From CAYQDR01 sp964416315 (GTDB lineage: Bacteria; Methylomirabilota; Methylomirabilia; Rokubacteriales; DASRDR01): 11,204 bases of DNA. The translations under genes and the position numbers were made by a program. The notes below the pieces were generated by a model. It worked only from the letters and a program-made list of their open reading frames with translations, was not told the DNA's origin and ran no database searches. The stretch covers positions 1-11,204 of the forward strand of contig CAYQDR010000139.1 in assembly GCA_964416315.1 (NCBI GenBank), given 5' to 3'. Shown piece by piece: positions 6,547-11,204 of this stretch; the stretch's first letter is position 1, and the number at the start of each line of letters is the position of its first letter.

Positions 6547-6723
6547 ATGAGCGGCCCGGGCCGATCCCCGTCGCATCTCGGCGCCCTCGGTCGTCGGCGC
6601 CCCTCAACGTACAGGGAGTACGCCTCGGGGCGCCTCCTCCCTGCGTCCTTGATCTGCTCGGGTCTCGGCCTGGTCCCGATGCCCCTCCCGCCAAGCATGC
6701 CTCTACGGAGGGTACGCCAATGA
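6547..6723 (+). CDS. Possible 58-residue peptide encoded by repeat copy B
   Basis: ATG 6547 follows a strong GAGGAGGAG ribosome site at 6536-6544, and the TGA at 6721-6723 overlaps the ATG of the next gene (ATGA), the usual sign of coupled translation. The peptide is Arg/Ser/Pro/Leu-rich with no recognised domain. Most of it (residues 5-46) is the dispersed repeat, and copy A read in the matching frame shares 25 of 42 residues with no gap, including YASxRLxPAS and SGLG. However, copy A has no start codon, and its hairpin shows compensatory changes, so the repeat may be an RNA or DNA element that merely happens to be open. Treat as a candidate leader peptide, not an established gene. Confidence 0.35.
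   Translation: MSGPGRSPSHLGALGRRRPSTYREYASGRLLPASLICSGLGLVPMPLPPSMPLRRVRQ
6559..6684 (+). repeat. Dispersed repeat, copy B (structured)
   Basis: Partner of the copy at 2148-2273, in opposite orientation about 4.4 kb away. Its core at 6596-6634 forms GGCGCCCC/GGGGCGCC as an outer stem, TCAA against CCTC as an internal loop, and CGTAC/GTACG as an inner stem around AGGGA. Two stem pairs differ from copy A by changes on both sides (G-C to C-G in the outer stem, T-A to C-G in the inner stem), so pairing has been kept. Confidence 0.75.
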
Positions 6724-7301
6724 GACGAGGCAACCTGGCCGTCGTGGGCCTGGCCGTGCTCCTGGCCGCGCTCGGATCGCCCACGCCCGAGGCTGCCGGC
6801 ATCGGCGCGCTGGCGGACCGGGCGAAGGGGGCGGCCGCGCGGAACGACTATGCGGGAGCGCTCGACGCCCTCCAGGCGGCGCTGGAGGCGGTGCGAGCCG
6901 AGGCCCCGCTCATGCCGCAGTCGTTCCAGCTCGTGGTGCGTCCTGCGCGGGTGTACGGCGACTACGAGACGCGCAAGAACACGGTCTTCCGCAGCGGCGA
7001 GGCGATGCACTTCTACATGGAGCCGAAGAACCTCGTGTACCCCCGGACGGCGCGGGGGACGTACGAGCCCGCGTTCCGGGTGGACCTCGAGGTCATCGGC
7101 CCCGACGGGAAGACGGTCGCGGAGAAGCAGGACTTCGGCTCGTTCCAGATCGCCACCAAGAGCCCGGTCCAGGACATCTTCCTGAACCTCAGGGTGGAGC
7201 TGACGGGCGCCCCAGCGGGCGAGTACAAGGTCCGGTTCACGGTTCGCGACACGAACTCGAAGAAGGCGGCGAGCGTGGTCCAGCCAGTTACCCTCAGGTA
7301 G
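6720..7301 (+). CDS. Secreted protein of unknown function
   Basis: A 193-residue exported protein. Residues 1-26 are a Sec-type signal peptide: MRRGN head, a hydrophobic core LAVVGLAVLLAALG and a likely cut after PEAA. Residues 27-62 are an Ala-rich helical stretch with TPR-like spacing (ARNDYAGALDALQAALEAV). The rest looks like a beta-sandwich: FRSGEAMHFYMEPKNLVY, FRVDLEVIGPDGKTV, then VELTGAPAGEYKVRFTVRDTNSKK, close in style to periplasmic domains that bind or present ligands. I do not recognise a named family. Start is firm: GGAGGG at 6707-6712 lies seven bases before the ATG. Its start overlaps the 58-codon ORF, and its stop is three bases from the stop of the convergent permease gene. 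There is no lipobox cysteine. Confidence 0.8.
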   Translation: MRRGNLAVVGLAVLLAALGSPTPEAAGIGALADRAKGAAARNDYAGALDALQAALEAVRAEAPLMPQSFQLVVRPARVYGDYETRKNTVFRSGEAMHFYMEPKNLVYPRTARGTYEPAFRVDLEVIGPDGKTVAEKQDFGSFQIATKSPVQDIFLNLRVELTGAPAGEYKVRFTVRDTNSKKAASVVQPVTLR

Positions 7302-7304
7302 GGA

Positions 7305-8201
7305 CTACGCGCGCAGGTGGAGGAGGCCGATCCCGGCGAGGACGAGCGCACCGCCGGCGAGCTGGGGCCAGGCGAGGCTCTCGCCCAGCACGGCGAAGGC
7401 CACCGCGGCGGCCACGGCCGGCTCGAGGGTCGAGGTGACGCTGGCGTGGGCCGCGCTGATCCGGGCGAGCCCCGCCAGGTAGAGCGAGAAGGGCACGAGC
7501 GTCCCGAAGAGGACCACGACGCCCAGGCCGAGCCAGAACGCCGGGGGATGCGGGGTCAGCAGGAGCGCCCACGGCGGGGCCACCGGCAGCCACAGGACCG
7601 CGGCGGTCGCCAGCGAGTAGGTGAGCACCGTCCAGGGCGCCACGACCGGCGGCACCGTCTTCGCCCAGAGGTTGTAGAAGGCGAAGGTGACGGAGCAGAA
7701 CGCGCTCGCCGCGAGGCCCGCCGCGTTGACCACCAGCGCGGCCGGCTCGTAGACGCGGATGACGAAGGCGGCCCCCGCGAGGGCGAGGGTCGCGGCGGCG
7801 ACGTCGTGGCGGCGCGGTCGCTCACCGTAGAGCGTCAGCGACGCGGCGAGGACGAGGAGCGGGGCGGTGTAGATGACGAGGAGGACCGTGGCGACGGGGA
7901 GGCGGGTCAGGGCGAAGTAGTACGTGTACTGCGAGGCCGCCATGGCGACGCCGAGGACTGCGATGCGCCCGAGGTCGCGGCCGCTGACGACGAGGAGACC
8001 GGGGCGGAGCCAGCCGATGGCGGCCAGCACCAGGAGGGTGGCGAGCGCCGTCCGCGTGCTCACGAGCGGGGCCGGCGGCAGACCGGACCCCGAGGTGAGG
8101 AGCAGCTTCGCCACGACGCTCTGGGCGCCCCACGACGTCGCGGCGGCGGCCACCAGCACGTAGCCCAGGAGGCCGGTGGCCCGCCGGGGTCGCTCGGACA
8201 C
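7305..8201 (-). CDS. EamA/DMT-superfamily permease
   Basis: About 298 residues with ten predicted membrane helices in two related halves of five, as in the drug/metabolite transporter (EamA, RhaT-like) group. The first half starts LLGYVLVAAAATSWGAQSVVAKLLL and has the ALTRLPVATVLLVIYTAP-like segment; the second half ends ARISAAHASVTSTLEPAVAAAVAFAVLGE, a typical EamA signature. Members export or import small metabolites such as amino acids; the substrate is not predictable. I place the start at GTG 8201, because a putative promoter ends seven bases upstream and the first helix then begins after about ten residues. A GTG at 8225 would add eight residues but leaves only two bases to the divergent start codon at 8228. 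Confidence 0.85.
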   Translation of the reverse strand: MSERPRRATGLLGYVLVAAAATSWGAQSVVAKLLLTSGSGLPPAPLVSTRTALATLLVLAAIGWLRPGLLVVSGRDLGRIAVLGVAMAASQYTYYFALTRLPVATVLLVIYTAPLLVLAASLTLYGERPRRHDVAAATLALAGAAFVIRVYEPAALVVNAAGLAASAFCSVTFAFYNLWAKTVPPVVAPWTVLTYSLATAAVLWLPVAPPWALLLTPHPPAFWLGLGVVVLFGTLVPFSLYLAGLARISAAHASVTSTLEPAVAAAVAFAVLGESLAWPQLAGGALVLAGIGLLHLRA

Positions 8202-8208
8202 GGCCTCC

Positions 8209-8238
8209 ACCGTAACAACTCCCACGAATGAGCGTCAA
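8209..8238 (-). promoter_or_regulatory. Possible promoter for the EamA permease
   Basis: On the minus strand, TTGACG (8238-8233) and TACGGT (8214-8209) are 18 bases apart, and the GTG at 8201 begins seven bases after the -10 box. GGAGG also lies in that gap, two bases from the GTG. The -10 matches consensus at only three positions, so this is weaker than the other promoters. It lies partly inside the first codons of the divergent gene. Confidence 0.35.
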
Positions 8239-9700
8239 CCTGACGCGCGAGGCGTTCGGGACGGCCCTGCCGCTGCTCGTGGCGGCGGCCGAGGTCATCG
8301 GCGGGCCCGCCTGGCTGGTCGGCGGCGCGGTGCGCGACGCGCTCTCCGACCGGCCGGCGCGCGACCTCGACCTCGCCCTCCCGGCGGGGAGCCTCGACGC
8401 GGCGCGCCGGCTCGCCGACCGGCTCGGCGCGGCCTACGTGCCGCTGGGCGAGCCCCACGGCATGGGGCGCGTGGTCGTCGAGTCGCCGGGGACGGCGACC
8501 CTCGATTTCGCGGACTTCCGCGGACCGACCCTGGAGGCGGACCTCGCGGGGCGCGACGTCACGGTGGACGCGCTGGCCGTGGCGCTCGGCGAGCTGCTCC
8601 TCGGCGAGGCTCCGATCCTGGACCCCCTGGGCGGCCTGGCGGACCTCGCCGCGCGCCGGCTCCGGGCGTGCCGCGCCACGGCCTTCGCGGACGACCCGAT
8701 CCGCGTCCTCCGGGTCCTCCGTCTGGCGCACCAGCTCGCGTTCACGATCGTGCCCGAGACGGAGCGGCTCGCGCGAGCGGCGTCGGCCGACCTCGGCCGC
8801 GTCGCCGCCGAGCGGATCCGGGACGAGCTCACGCGCCTCCTCGCCCTTCGCGCCGCCGTCCCGGCCCTCCGCGCCGCCGATGCCTGGTCGGCCCTCGGGG
8901 CGCTCCTGCCGGAAGCGGCCGCGATGCGCGCGACGACCCAGTCGGCGCCTCACCGCTTCACGGTCTGGGAGCACTCCCTCCGGGCCGTCGAGGCGCTCGA
9001 GGCGCTCCTCGGCGATCTCGGGCTCCTGGCCCCTCACGGCGCCCGCGTCGCGGCCCACTTCACCGAGCCCCTCGGCAGCGGCCTCACGCGCCGCGAGGTC
9101 CTCAAGGTCGCCGTCCTCCTCCACGACGTCGCCAAGCCCGAGACGCGCACGGTGGACGCGGACGGGCGCGTCCGGTTCATCGGTCACGACCGGCTCGGCG
9201 CCGAGCGCGCTGCGGCGGTGGCGGCGCGCTGGCGCTGGCCCGGCCGGGCCGCCGCGGTGCTCGAGCGCCTGGTCCACCAGCACCTCCGGCCGATGCACCT
9301 CGGGATGCTCGACGCCGTGAGCCGCCGCGCGCGCTACCGCTTCTTCCGCGACCTGGGCGCGGAGGTGCCCGACCTCGTCTGCCTCACGATCGCCGACGCC
9401 GCGGCGACCGACGGGCGCACGCCCGCCGCGGTCTACCGTGGGGCGACGCGGGCGCTCCTCGACTCCCTCCTCGCCGGGGAGGTCGAGGCCACGGCCGAGG
9501 CGCAGGCGCCGCCCCTCCTGCGCGGCGAGGACGTGATGACCGCCTTCGACCTCACGCCGGGCCCGGAGGTCGGCCGCCTCCTCGCCCGCGCCCGCGAGGC
9601 GCAGGCGCTCGGGATCGTCCGGACGCGCGAGGAGGCGCTGGCGTGGCTCGCCGAGGGCCGCACCCGACCGGACCAGGGCGATCCCCCTCCGGCCGAATGA
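8228..9700 (+). CDS. CCA-adding enzyme / poly(A) polymerase family with HD domain
   Basis: A 490-residue class II tRNA nucleotidyltransferase-family protein, which adds or repairs the 3' CCA end of tRNAs (some relatives add only A, or poly(A)). The nucleotidyltransferase head has LVGGAVRD (G32-G33, R36-D37) and the metal-binding D46-x-D48 in RDLDLAL. The fingers region includes DDPIRVLRVLRLAHQLAF, the usual RNA-binding/base-selecting block. An HD domain follows (VWEHSLRAVEAL, then H299-D300 in LLHDVAKPETRT), and the C-terminus has LLRGEDVMTAFDLTPGPEVG, as in the HD-containing members. The HD metal site suggests added phosphatase or phosphodiesterase activity. ATG 8228 has no ribosome site; an internal GTG at codon 18 is an alternative. 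A tRNA gene lies 310 bases downstream on the same strand. Confidence 0.93.
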   Translation: MSVNLTREAFGTALPLLVAAAEVIGGPAWLVGGAVRDALSDRPARDLDLALPAGSLDAARRLADRLGAAYVPLGEPHGMGRVVVESPGTATLDFADFRGPTLEADLAGRDVTVDALAVALGELLLGEAPILDPLGGLADLAARRLRACRATAFADDPIRVLRVLRLAHQLAFTIVPETERLARAASADLGRVAAERIRDELTRLLALRAAVPALRAADAWSALGALLPEAAAMRATTQSAPHRFTVWEHSLRAVEALEALLGDLGLLAPHGARVAAHFTEPLGSGLTRREVLKVAVLLHDVAKPETRTVDADGRVRFIGHDRLGAERAAAVAARWRWPGRAAAVLERLVHQHLRPMHLGMLDAVSRRARYRFFRDLGAEVPDLVCLTIADAAATDGRTPAAVYRGATRALLDSLLAGEVEATAEAQAPPLLRGEDVMTAFDLTPGPEVGRLLARAREAQALGIVRTREEALAWLAEGRTRPDQGDPPPAE

Positions 9701-9762
9701 GGACGGCCCGCGGCCTCGCGGGCGTCGACGGGTGCCGTCCCGTTCCCGGGTTCAGGGATTTT

Positions 9763-9800
9763 CCCCCGCCCGCATCAGGTATCTACCTGATTGTCGGGGG
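9763..9800. promoter_or_regulatory. Nested palindrome ATCAGGTA-TC-TACCTGAT
   Basis: A perfect inverted repeat with 8-base arms at 9774-9781 and 9784-9791 and a 2-base centre, enclosed by CCCCCG (9763-9768) and CGGGGG (9795-9800). The near-uninterrupted symmetry looks more like a site for a dimeric regulator (for example a LuxR/NarL-type protein) than a terminator, and no T-tract follows. It lies 62 bases past the end of the CCA-adding gene. Which gene it would control is not obvious. Confidence 0.5.
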
Positions 9801-9807
9801 TTCATTT

Positions 9808-9830
9808 CGGCCCAAGACTTGCGCGGGCCG
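9808..9830. repeat. Inverted repeat CGGCCC/GGGCCG
   Basis: Six-base arms at 9808-9813 and 9825-9830 around an 11-base loop. It is the second of three hairpins in the gene-free interval 9701-9968. Confidence 0.3.
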
Positions 9831-9860
9831 TAGGGGTTTGTCCGGGGCCGGGTCGCCCGG

Positions 9861-9907
9861 GCTCGAGGGGGAGCGCGAGCGCTTCCGGGCGCGCCGCTCC
9901 CCCGAGC
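9861..9907. repeat. Long inverted repeat with GAGCGGGGGA-type arms
   Basis: The left arm at 9861-9875 (GCTCGAGGGGGAGCG) pairs over 13 positions with the right arm at 9895-9907 (CGCTCCCCCGAGC), leaving one 2-base bulge and a 19-base loop. It is the third hairpin of the interval. No T-run follows. The rest of 9701-9968 shows no gene on either strand that I can support. Confidence 0.45.
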
Positions 9908-9968
9908 GGCCCACATCGCCATGGTCGGGAGGTGATGCGCGGGGTCGGAGCCTTCGACGACTGACCGG

Positions 9969-9998
9969 TTGACAGTCCCGCCCGCACCCGCCTAGAAT
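9969..9998 (+). promoter_or_regulatory. Promoter of tRNA-Gly
   Basis: TTGACA (9969-9974, perfect -35) and TAGAAT (9993-9998, five of six) with an 18-base spacer. Transcription would start around 10005, a few bases before the mature 5' end at 10010. This is the best promoter in the window, as expected for a stable RNA gene. Confidence 0.8.
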
Positions 9999-10009
9999 CT
10001 TTTCGACAC

Positions 10010-10084
<75 letters not shown>

Positions 10085-10088
10085 ATGA

Positions 10089-10126
10089 GCATCGGGGGTT
10101 ACGGCCCGCGCCGTAGCCCCCGATGC
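10089..10126 (+). terminator. Strong hairpin just after tRNA-Gly
   Basis: Arms of 16 bases (10089-10104 and 10111-10126) pair completely with one G-T pair, around a 6-base loop CCCGCG. The stem begins GCATCGGGGG and closes with CCCCCGATGC. It starts four bases after the CCA end, so it is well placed to end the tRNA transcript or to guide 3' processing, but no T-tract follows. Confidence 0.5.
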
Positions 10127-10129
10127 GAC

Positions 10130-10150
10130 TGCCAGTCTCCCGGACTGGCA
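10130..10150 (+). repeat. Second hairpin after tRNA-Gly
   Basis: A perfect 8-base stem TGCCAGTC/GACTGGCA with loop TCCCG, three bases after the previous hairpin. The two may act as a tandem terminator. Confidence 0.45.
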
Positions 10151-10217
10151 CTCATCGCCGCCGCGCTGGGCTCCGTTCTTGTTTGTCGCGGAGTTCCCGG
10201 GCAGCTGGGCGGCGGGG

Positions 10218-10257
10218 TCACCAACACGGTCACCATGGGATGATGACCGTTTGGTGA
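10218..10257. repeat. Inverted repeat with 14-bp arms
   Basis: TCACCAACACGGTCA (10218-10232) and TGACCGTTTGGTGA (10244-10257) pair over 14 positions with one unpaired C, leaving an 11-base loop. Its function is unknown; it could be an operator, a hairpin in an RNA, or the end of a small mobile element. Confidence 0.5.
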
Positions 10258-10299
10258 TCGGCCCGGGACGCCGACCGACACGTGCTGGGGCGGGACATT

Positions 10300-10477
10300 C
10301 GAAGCCGGGCGAATGGACGCCGGCTCTCCCGCTGCTGGGCTCCTCGTGGCGGCGAGCATCCGGTTGGCAGCGACGGCCGCGAGCACGATCCCGGACGACC
10401 CACACCGGCCATCTCGCGCGGACGACCATGCTCAGCGCGACCGGGACGAAGACCAGAAGGCCGAGTTGGCCAGTCAT
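10300..10477 (-). pseudogene. Possible frameshifted small membrane protein
   Basis: On the minus strand, ATG 10477 opens a frame starting MTGQLGLLVFVPVALSMVVR, with GGGGAGG about 11 bases upstream. After VWVV the frame turns Arg-rich, whereas the neighbouring frame continues as GIVLAAVAANRMLAA. Skipping one base near 10395 would join them into a protein with two hydrophobic helices. No family is recognised and the region could equally be random, so this is only a candidate relic or a sequencing/assembly error. Confidence 0.18.
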
Positions 10478-10546
10478 CGTGCGCACGTCCTCCCCGTCGA
10501 GCGCCAGCGAAGGTCGTGCTGGCAGGCGATGAGCGCTGGGTGGCGC

Positions 10547-10575
10547 TTGACGCAGAGGGCGGGGTGCACTACAGT
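10547..10575 (+). promoter_or_regulatory. vapBC promoter and operator candidate, leaderless type
   Basis: TTGACG (10547-10552), a 17-base spacer and TACAGT (10570-10575); the ATG of the antitoxin gene is at 10583, only seven bases later, and there is no Shine-Dalgarno. CACT-AC-AGTG (10567-10576) and TGCAC-N9-GTGCA (10565-10583) are inverted repeats over the -10 and start codon, a natural place for autorepression by the antitoxin complex. Confidence 0.6.
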
Positions 10576-10582
10576 GTCGTGC

Positions 10583-10870
10583 ATGGCGAAGAGCGAAGTC
10601 TACAGTTGGCGGGTGGCTGCCGAGCTGAAGGCAGCGCTGGAAGACGCCGCTCGGGAGGAGAGGACGAGCGTCGGCGAACTGCTTGGCCGCATGGCGCGCC
10701 AGTGGCTCCGCGACCGAGCGGCCGGGACGCGCGAGTCCGAGGCCGTGCAGCGGCGCATCCGGGCGGCGGCGGGGCGCTTTGTCGGCTCCCTGGCCGGGGG
10801 GAATCCCCGGCGCGCCGAGGGGGCCCGCCGGGAGCTCCGCGAGCGGCTCGCGAAGCGTCGTGCGTCCTAG
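10583..10870 (+). CDS. VapB-type antitoxin (ribbon-helix-helix)
   Basis: A 95-residue antitoxin. The N-terminal stretch SEVYSWRVAAELKAALEDAA followed by SVGELLGRMARQWLRD has the strand-helix-helix pattern of CopG/Arc-type DNA-binding domains, which form dimers that bind the operon promoter. The C-terminal half (about 50-95), rich in Arg and Glu, would wrap and block the toxin. The start at ATG 10583 fits the domain start, although the open frame extends upstream without a family match. Its end overlaps the toxin start by 11 bases, the usual arrangement of vapBC operons. The toxin beside it has a PIN domain, which is what points to VapB rather than another ribbon-helix-helix antitoxin. Confidence 0.8.
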   Translation: MAKSEVYSWRVAAELKAALEDAAREERTSVGELLGRMARQWLRDRAAGTRESEAVQRRIRAAAGRFVGSLAGGNPRRAEGARRELRERLAKRRAS

Positions 10871-11204
10871 CGGACTGATCGACACGGGCGCGATCCTCGC
10901 CCTGCTCGATCGGGATGACCGCTGGCACGAGCGCTGCCGCGCCGCATTCGCGTCGCTTCGCCTTCCGCTGGCGACCTCGGCGGCCGTCCTGGCCGAGCTG
11001 TTCCACCTCGTCGGCGACCAGCCCCGGGAACTCGACGCCGCGTGGGGCTTTCTCCGCTCTGGCGCGGTCTCCGTGCTGCCCATCGACGATCCTGACCTGC
11101 CGGCTCTGGAGACCCTCATGCGACGCTACGCGGACCACCCGATGGACTTCGCCGATGCCACGCTCGTCCACCTCGCTCACCGGGAGTCTCTGGCCACGGT
11201 CTTC
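10860..11204 (+). CDS. VapC-type PIN-domain toxin (partial, cut by right edge)
   Basis: GTG 10860 opens a frame of 115 codons that is still open at the end of the window. It is a PIN-domain ribonuclease, the toxin of VapBC systems, which cleave tRNA or rRNA. Conserved acidic residues are visible: D8 in LIDTGAILALLD, E46 in AAVLAELFHL, and D96 with D99 in MDFADATLVHLA. The final strand begins at LATVF, where the family usually continues to the fourth acidic residue, so roughly 15-25 residues are missing. The GTG start overlaps the end of the antitoxin gene by 11 bases. Nothing suggests inactivation. Confidence 0.9.
   Translation, partial: MRPSGLIDTGAILALLDRDDRWHERCRAAFASLRLPLATSAAVLAELFHLVGDQPRELDAAWGFLRSGAVSVLPIDDPDLPALETLMRRYADHPMDFADATLVHLAHRESLATVF

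Larger units (their letters stand above)
10085..10582. other. Interval between tRNA-Gly and vapBC
   Basis: No confident gene. It holds two hairpins right after the tRNA, the long inverted repeat at 10218-10257, a possible broken membrane gene on the minus strand (about 10300-10477), and the vapB promoter at its right end. Composition is slightly less GC-biased than the preceding genes, in keeping with accessory DNA beside a tRNA. Confidence 0.4.

Noticed and set aside
5496..7010. 504-codon minus-strand ORF
   Set aside because: Antisense to the amidohydrolase, whose metal-binding residues are intact.
8176..9972. 598-codon plus-strand ORF
   Set aside because: Out-of-frame shadow of the CCA-adding enzyme; composition is Arg/Pro/Gly-rich and no domain is seen.

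Overview
The window is an 11.2 kb piece of a very GC-rich bacterial chromosome (mostly above 70% G+C by eye, with strong G/C bias at third codon positions). Gene content is bacterial: LexA, a Tat-type translocase subunit, a CCA-adding enzyme and a bacterial tRNA-Gly. Such a mix from an uncultured high-GC soil or groundwater lineage (for example Rokubacteria/Methylomirabilota) would fit, but there is no rRNA or other marker here, so the lineage is only a guess.

Layout: a single-domain response regulator (119-472, +); a TatA/B-like protein with an unusual cysteine-containing tail (608-1132, +); LexA (1224-1841, +) behind a promoter that overlaps a perfect GTTGA-N5-TCAAC palindrome; a 445-base stretch with a possible 43-residue membrane peptide and one copy of a dispersed repeat; an ATP-dependent DNA ligase of the archaeal/LigB type (2287-3858, +). 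Then follows a tight three-gene operon: a KaiC/RAD55-like ATPase (3908-4792), an AlkZ-related winged-helix protein (4801-5676) and an amidohydrolase-2 family hydrolase (5676-6515). A second copy of the repeat, carrying a 58-codon ORF with a good ribosome binding site, leads into a secreted protein of unknown function (6720-7301). An EamA-type permease lies on the minus strand (7305-8201), diverging from a CCA-adding enzyme/poly(A) polymerase family protein with an HD domain (8228-9700). A hairpin-rich gap leads to tRNA-Gly(CCC) (10010-10084), another hairpin-rich gap, and a VapB/VapC-type toxin-antitoxin pair whose toxin runs off the right edge.

Taken together, 1.2-5.7 kb reads as a genome-maintenance neighbourhood: SOS repressor, ligase, RecA-superfamily ATPase and AlkZ-related protein, all on one strand. 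The right end is more accessory in character.

The most unusual observations are: (1) two inverted-orientation copies of a ~126 bp repeat, about 72% identical without gaps, that share a two-stem hairpin supported by two compensatory base-pair changes; (2) at least two and perhaps three promoters whose -10 box sits 7-8 bases before the start codon, suggesting leaderless mRNAs; (3) a LexA-operator candidate unlike the classical boxes; (4) a TatA/B-like protein fused to an Ada-like zinc-binding motif; (5) a run of hairpins, including the perfect palindrome ATCAGGTA-TC-TACCTGAT, in the gap between the CCA-adding enzyme and the tRNA.
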